A DNA stretch of 64,000 nt from Akkermansiaceae bacterium (GTDB lineage Bacteria > Verrucomicrobiota > Verrucomicrobiia > Verrucomicrobiales > Akkermansiaceae), in contig SUVK01000002.1 in the NCBI GenBank assembly GCA_015062055.1, positions 24,703 through 88,702 of the forward strand, in the 5' to 3' direction. How positions within the stretch are numbered: the stretch's first letter is position 1; the number at the start of each line of letters is the position of its first letter. Positions 60,083-64,000 of this stretch are shown piece by piece. The notes under the pieces are model-generated. The model worked only from the letters and a program-made list of their open reading frames with translations, was not told the DNA's origin and made no database searches. Position numbers and translations under genes: made by a program.

Positions 60083-60604
60083 ATGACTCAAAGAAATATA
60101 ACAACATTGGGACAAGCTTTGGAGCAAGCTGTGCCTATTATCGATATCAGCTCCAGAATACATGAAAACAAAAACCCCGAGTTTGCTTTATTAAGCAATT
60201 TGGGCCATAAACCTTTCCGTATCGATGGCCTCTCTTTTGAGTGCTTGGAAGGATTTTTGCAGTGTATTAAGACAGATGATGAAGCCAGACAAATGGATTT
60301 TTGTGCTATGTTGGGGCGGCAAGCAAAAAAGGAGGGTTCTAAAATAGCGTGGAAGCACAAGCAAACCTTATATTGGAAGGGGCGGGCTTATGGCCGCCAC
60401 ACAGAGGAGTACCAGCAATTAATTTCACGAGCCTTTCAAGAATGCTATCAACAATGCGAGGAGTTCCGGACCGTGTTGGCTGCTACGGGGAATGCCATTT
60501 TAGACCATACTATTGGTAAAGTAGACCCGACAGACACTATTTTAACGATAGAAGAGTTTGTGAGTCGACTGACGCGTTTGCGCGAGTATGGTTCGTTATT
60601 ATAG
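60083..60604 (+). CDS. NADAR/YbiA-like protein
   Basis: 173 residues, soluble. The central part (FRIDGLSFECLEGFLQCIKTDDEARQ ... LGRQAKKEGS ... LISRAFQECYQQCEEFRTVLAATGNAILDHTIGKVDP) follows the pattern of NADAR/YbiA proteins: a beta strand with a DG turn, a buried Glu before FLQ, the GRQAK segment and the LLATG...L-x-H-T helix. NADAR domains act on ADP-ribose or riboflavin-pathway N-glycosides; some reverse ADP-ribosylation of guanine in DNA. Here the match is by eye and divergent. It is a solitary plus-strand gene beside a 0.9-kb AT-rich gap, with minus-strand genes on both sides. Confidence 0.6.
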   Translation: MTQRNITTLGQALEQAVPIIDISSRIHENKNPEFALLSNLGHKPFRIDGLSFECLEGFLQCIKTDDEARQMDFCAMLGRQAKKEGSKIAWKHKQTLYWKGRAYGRHTEEYQQLISRAFQECYQQCEEFRTVLAATGNAILDHTIGKVDPTDTILTIEEFVSRLTRLREYGSLL

Positions 60605-60675
60605 GATGCTTCAGAAAGAAAACCTGACGAAGACAGGGTATTTCAGTTATATCAAAACGTTAGAAAAACCCGTTA

Positions 60676-61557
60676 TTATTTTTGCACCCAAATGGTTTTG
60701 AGGTATTGTTCGCCGTCAAAATCAAACGTCATGGGGGAGGTGGAGAGTTGCGCATTGGGCGCACCGGAGGCCACGAGTTTACGGAAATCTGCCGTGGAAA
60801 CTTTACGGCAGTTGGTGGTGCAGAGCATCCAGCCACCGGGGGCAAGGCAGGCCAAGGCTTTGGCAACAAGTTTGCCGTAGTCTTTTTCGACTCTCCAGAT
60901 GTGCCCTTTAGCATCTCTGGAAAAGGTAGGCGGGTCGAGCACAATGGCATCGAAAACGCGACCTTGGCGGGCAAAGCGGTCGAGCCAGTGCAGGGTGTCT
61001 CCCTTGCAGAAGAAATGTTGAGTGGGGTCTATGCCGTTGAGCTCCATGTTCTCTCTGCACCAGGTTAAGCAGGGTTGTGCCAAATCCAGCGTGGTGGTAG
61101 TGGCACCGGCAAGGGCTGCGCACACCGAGAATGCGCCTGTGTATGAAAACGTATTAAGGAGTCTCATGCCTTTGTGGCAGCGACTGTGTACCGTGGCACG
61201 GTTGTCTCGCTGGTCCAAAAAGATACCTTGCGAATAACCGGCATCCATATCCATGATGTAGCGTACGCCGTTTTCCTGAATAATAAAGCGAGGTTCGACC
61301 AACGGCCCGCAGATGTGCTTGGGGGCTTCTTTTACGTCGTTATCCAAGCGTTTGAGGTATACCGGGCGATTGGTGGCGGTCAATAAGTCCTTAAGTCCGC
61401 GAGGAAGTGTAGTGTTGCGTAACGATACCAACAATCTGTCCGACAATGAATCAATGAAGATATCCGGCCAAGGCGAGCCATCTGCTACCCGATAAGCATT
61501 GGTTTGCGGCGGGAGCTGGGCGGCGCGTTGCTGAATCCGCTCTTCAAGAATATTCAT
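60676..61557 (-). CDS. class I SAM-dependent rRNA-type methyltransferase (RlmI-like, without PUA)
   Basis: 293 residues from the ATG at 61557. The C-terminal Rossmann fold shows RLLNTFSYTGAFSVCAALAGATTTTLDL (motif I), FDAIVLDPPTFSR (catalytic DPP) and the C-terminal TTNCRK strand of m5C23S-rRNA RlmI-type enzymes. The N-terminal ~85 residues contain the substrate-binding part without a clear PUA domain. Substrate is unknown; large-subunit rRNA cytosine is the family guess. Distal gene of argF-sufE-methyltransferase, 17 nt after sufE. Confidence 0.85.
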   Translation of the reverse strand: MNILEERIQQRAAQLPPQTNAYRVADGSPWPDIFIDSLSDRLLVSLRNTTLPRGLKDLLTATNRPVYLKRLDNDVKEAPKHICGPLVEPRFIIQENGVRYIMDMDAGYSQGIFLDQRDNRATVHSRCHKGMRLLNTFSYTGAFSVCAALAGATTTTLDLAQPCLTWCRENMELNGIDPTQHFFCKGDTLHWLDRFARQGRVFDAIVLDPPTFSRDAKGHIWRVEKDYGKLVAKALACLAPGGWMLCTTNCRKVSTADFRKLVASGAPNAQLSTSPMTFDFDGEQYLKTIWVQK

Positions 61558-61574
61558 ATGCCGTGGAGGAGAAA

Positions 61575-61985
61575 TCAAGCATTGGCGGCGGCCTCTCTTT
61601 GAATCGTAGCGGCCATAGTGGAAAGTGCGTTGGCGCGGGTAGAGGCTAAATGCTCTTTGAGTCCGCATTCATCAAGTCGCTTCATGTCGGCAGCCTGAAT
61701 TTCGGCAGGTGTTAATCCCGAGAATAAGCGCACGAACAATGCGATAAGCCCTTTGGTAATGAGGGAGTCACTGTCGGCCATAATTTGCATCTTGCCATCC
61801 TGCACCTCGGTGCCTACCCATACTCTGCTTTGGCAACCCTTAATCAGGTATGCCGGTTTGCGATATTTGTCGGGCATGGCCGGCAGCTTGCGACCCAAGG
61901 AAATGATAAATTCGTACTTTTCTGTCCAATCCTCAAAAACGGACATATCATCCAGCAGAGACTCTATGCGTTGAGTGTAGTTCAT
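61575..61985 (-). CDS. sufE: SufE-family sulfur acceptor
   Basis: 136 residues. SufE takes persulfide sulfur from the desulfurase SufS for Fe-S cluster assembly. The persulfide Cys is in IKGCQSRVW, with FIISLGRKLPAMP, SDSLITKGLIALFV and LFSGLTPAEI typical of the family. No sufS or sufBCD is adjacent. The related CsdE cannot be excluded without a partner. 9 nt after argF. Confidence 0.93.
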   Translation of the reverse strand: MNYTQRIESLLDDMSVFEDWTEKYEFIISLGRKLPAMPDKYRKPAYLIKGCQSRVWVGTEVQDGKMQIMADSDSLITKGLIALFVRLFSGLTPAEIQAADMKRLDECGLKEHLASTRANALSTMAATIQREAAANA

Positions 61986-61994
61986 GGTGTAAAA

Positions 61995-62906
61995 TCAGCG
62001 AGAAGTTGCTAAAGTGTAAAGTACGGCCTTTTGGGCGTGGAGTCGATTCTCGGCTTCAGAGAAAATGACGGGAGCATGGTTTTCCAGTACGTCGTCTGTG
62101 ATTTCGTAGCCGCGATATGCGGGCAGGCAGTGGAATACGCTGTGCCCGGCAGCAGCATGCTTCAACAGCTCGGCGTTGACTTGATAGGGGAAGAATGCTT
62201 GCTCCTTGGTTCCTTTTTCCGCTTCTTGCCCCATGGAAATCCAAGTGTCGGTGTTGATGATAACGGCATCTCGCACAGCTTCCACGGCATCGGTGGTGCA
62301 AATGATGCCTTCGTAGTTGAGTGCAGTCAAAGTGTCTGCTTTAGGCAGGGCCTGCTCGGGCCCGGCGAGAGCCAAGGTAAAGCCCAAGTGCTTAGCTGCC
62401 CACATCCACGAACGGCCCATATTGTTGTCGACATCGCCTAAGAAGGCGATTTTCATGTCTTTCCAAGCCCCAACCCCGTATTTTTCCTCCAGTGTGAGCA
62501 AATCTGCCAAAATTTGGCAGGGGTGTTCTTGGTCTGTCAGGGCATTGATGGTAGGCAAGTTGGAGTATTTGGCAAAATCTACAACTTCATCCTGTCCGTA
62601 GGTGCGAATAACAGCACCATGAATCATGCGCCCCAAGACACGAGCCGTGTCTTTAATCGGCTCACCACGCCCCAGCTGAATGTCTCTTGTAGAAAGGAAC
62701 ATGGGGCGTCCTCCCAACTCGGCAATACCAACCTCGAACGAAACACGTGTGCGTGTAGAAGATTTGGAAAAGATTAGAGCCCAAGTTTGGCCTGCTAGGG
62801 GTTGCGTCGTGTGGTGACCACGCTCTGCCTTAAGTTTGTGCCCCAAGGCAAGTAGCTCGCGTATTTGGTCGCCCGTCAATTCTTCTATGGAAAGCAACTG
62901 GTTCAT
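61995..62906 (-). CDS. argF: ornithine carbamoyltransferase
   Basis: 303 residues. Forms citrulline from ornithine and carbamoyl phosphate in arginine synthesis. The carbamoyl-phosphate loop is SKSSTRTRVSFE, with HPCQILADL (His/Gln) and the ornithine-side FHCLPAYRGYEITDDV. Standard OTCase length. Other arg genes are not adjacent. A promoter candidate CTGACC-18-TATGAT on the minus strand predicts a ~30-nt leader. Downstream sufE and the methyltransferase follow closely. Confidence 0.95.
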   Translation of the reverse strand: MNQLLSIEELTGDQIRELLALGHKLKAERGHHTTQPLAGQTWALIFSKSSTRTRVSFEVGIAELGGRPMFLSTRDIQLGRGEPIKDTARVLGRMIHGAVIRTYGQDEVVDFAKYSNLPTINALTDQEHPCQILADLLTLEEKYGVGAWKDMKIAFLGDVDNNMGRSWMWAAKHLGFTLALAGPEQALPKADTLTALNYEGIICTTDAVEAVRDAVIINTDTWISMGQEAEKGTKEQAFFPYQVNAELLKHAAAGHSVFHCLPAYRGYEITDDVLENHAPVIFSEAENRLHAQKAVLYTLATSR

Positions 62907-62979
62907 GATGTTTTCTGCCGGTGAAAGCAGGAAACTATCATATTTGCCCCTGTTTGTAAAGGTCAGATTAAGTCAGTTT

Positions 62980-63831
62980 TTACTTATCTGCATGGCGCAT
63001 GTTGTGCAATATGGCATCTGCCATGTTGCGCACCGTTTCTTCCAATATGTTGGAGAGGTGGCTGCCTTGCCGATAATCGGCCGGGGCAAAAAAGTCTACA
63101 CGGTGTTGCCCGGATTTGAGATTGTAGCACTTACGGAAACTCTTGCGGGAGTCATCGCAGGGGTTATAGACGGCAACACTGGTGCCCCCCAGTTGTCTCA
63201 TCACGGTAAAGCAGGGGACGTCTGTGGGACCATCGCCCAGATAAATCATATGGCGGAAAGGGATGGGGCGCAAGTCACTATCCATGTGGTCGTTTACGTC
63301 CTCCGTATAGTCGAGCATACCTTTGTTAATACGGAAGAGGTATTGAGTTTTGGTAGTGTGCGAGATGACGCGTTTGGGGAAGTTGATGCAGCCGTTACAT
63401 TCGCTGAACTCGCAAGCGAAAACCTCTCGCATGTAAGGGCGAATGATGGAGCCATCGATAATGGATTTGATGCCACTGGAGATAATGTAGTACTCAACGT
63501 GAATTCCGGCGAAGCGGTGTTCGGGGGTAAGGGCGCGCTGCTCAAATGTTTCAAAGAAATCGGGGATGCCTTTGAAAAAGGTTAGTTTTTTACCCAGTTC
63601 GCGCAGGGCCTCATTGCTTACACCGTCAATACTGAGGGTATCGAGCAACTCCTTCAGGTAGCTTAATTCTCCGTCCCACCCCTCGTCTCGACTGCGATCG
63701 TTGCATTTTTTCCAAAACAAATCAGCATTGATACCGAACTCGGGGAAGATGGTATCTTCTTGCATATTGTGAGGGCTGAGTGTTTGATCAAAATCAAAGA
63801 TGAGAGCAATGGTATTCTGCGGTACGGCCAT
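62980..63831 (-). CDS. HAD-superfamily phosphatase
   Basis: 283 residues. The N-terminal HAD motif I is [12 protein letters not shown] (nucleophile and acid Asp). Later [10 protein letters not shown] and [12 protein letters not shown] (motif II, Ser) and [12 protein letters not shown] (motif IV Asp pair) confirm the fold; a helical cap lies between motifs I and II. Substrate unknown. The ORF track begins at 63921, but the promoter TTGAAA-17-TATAAG ends 6 nt before the ATG at 63831 ([15 protein letters not shown]). It lies 73 nt upstream of argF and may be transcribed with it. Confidence 0.88.
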   Translation of the reverse strand: MAVPQNTIALIFDFDQTLSPHNMQEDTIFPEFGINADLFWKKCNDRSRDEGWDGELSYLKELLDTLSIDGVSNEALRELGKKLTFFKGIPDFFETFEQRALTPEHRFAGIHVEYYIISSGIKSIIDGSIIRPYMREVFACEFSECNGCINFPKRVISHTTKTQYLFRINKGMLDYTEDVNDHMDSDLRPIPFRHMIYLGDGPTDVPCFTVMRQLGGTSVAVYNPCDDSRKSFRKCYNLKSGQHRVDFFAPADYRQGSHLSNILEETVRNMADAILHNMRHADK

Positions 63832-63837
63832 GCTCAT

Positions 63838-63866
63838 CTTATAGCACCGAATGCTCGCTCTTTCAA
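63838..63866 (-). promoter_or_regulatory. promoter of the HAD phosphatase gene
   Basis: Minus strand TTGAAA, 17 nt, TATAAG, 6 nt before the ATG at 63831. Confidence 0.65.
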
Positions 63867-63934
63867 GTAAAAACGGCACTGCGTCAAAAAAGTCGCGGAA
63901 TGACGGACTGAGGCGCGCCAACCATCAAGAGTTG

Positions 63935-63943
63935 TGGTAATAT
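63935..63943 (+). promoter_or_regulatory. extended -10 promoter candidate at the right edge
   Basis: TGGTAATAT (TG plus TAATAT), 9 nt before an ATG at 63953; no clear -35. Confidence 0.3.
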
Positions 63944-63952
63944 GTGGTTGGA

Positions 63953-64000
63953 ATGAACATTATACCAGCTCTTGAAATGAAAGGCTGGCGCACCTCTGCG
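63953..64000 (+). CDS. possible gene start, cut by the window edge
   Basis: An open frame beginning MNIIPALEMKGWRTSA runs to the end of the window. Only 16 codons are visible, so no product can be named. The start fits the leaderless spacing (9 nt after a -10-like TAATAT), and the gene would be divergent from the HAD phosphatase gene. Confidence 0.35.
   Translation, partial: MNIIPALEMKGWRTSA

Overview
The window looks like the chromosome of a Gram-negative, at least facultatively anaerobic Verrucomicrobiota bacterium, probably a gut-type relative of Akkermansia. This rests on recalled family resemblance (DnaA, a DUF5069-like protein, a GBE1-like branching enzyme, many secreted proteins of unknown function) and is an inference, because no search was run. 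An outer membrane is shown by the TonB-dependent receptor, the TonB protein and the RND pump. Anaerobic growth is suggested by the class III ribonucleotide reductase, and respiration by the menaquinone genes and F1Fo-ATPase. The content is mostly core chromosome. No phage, insertion sequence or CRISPR array was seen.

Layout. 1-4.2 kb: partial aroA, a parvulin-type isomerase, tatA, an IscR-like Rrf2 regulator and dnaA. 4.2-11.8 kb: seven tightly packed minus-strand genes. A zinc-ribbon GTPase with an FHA-like N-terminus, a GAP1-like tail-anchored protein and a coiled-coil membrane protein are followed by a phosphodiesterase, a phosphopantetheinyl transferase, a CPBP protease and thiL. 12-18 kb: an RND transporter and a double-length adaptor made of two fused membrane-fusion proteins. 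18-25 kb: small unknown proteins, a polytopic membrane protein, menDBC and an Arg-rich protein. 25-32 kb: a PAS-PAS-SpoIIE phosphatase, secreted ankyrin-like proteins and pgk. 31.9-38.5 kb: the complete atpBEFHAGDC operon with an unusually short delta subunit. 38.5-43.2 kb: a cobalamin riboswitch controlling a TonB-dependent receptor, a family-5 solute-binding protein and a TonB protein. 43.4-47.5 kb: lipA, glgB and an exported nuclease/phosphatase-fold protein. 47.5-55.8 kb: TPR, M23 and lipoprotein genes, pgsA, metF and unknown proteins. 55.9-59.2 kb: tRNA-Arg(CCT), nrdG and a class III RNR whose glycyl-radical domain is a separate 71-codon gene. 59.2-60.1 kb: a 0.9-kb AT-rich gap with DnaA-box matches, an NrdR-like palindrome and an orphan terminator. 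60.1-64 kb: a NADAR-like protein, an rRNA-type methyltransferase, sufE, argF and a HAD phosphatase.

The clearest general feature is transcript architecture. At about seventeen genes a sigma70-type promoter ends only 6-12 nt before the start codon, so most first genes appear to give leaderless or nearly leaderless mRNAs. Internal operon genes mostly lack a Shine-Dalgarno motif. I used this spacing to choose several starts, including GTG and TTG starts.

Best candidates for something new: the GTPase/GAP1-like/coiled-coil operon, the split NrdD with an autonomous glycyl-radical peptide, the tandem-fused RND adaptor, the B12-riboswitch operon with a family-5 binding protein, and the leaderless promoter pattern.
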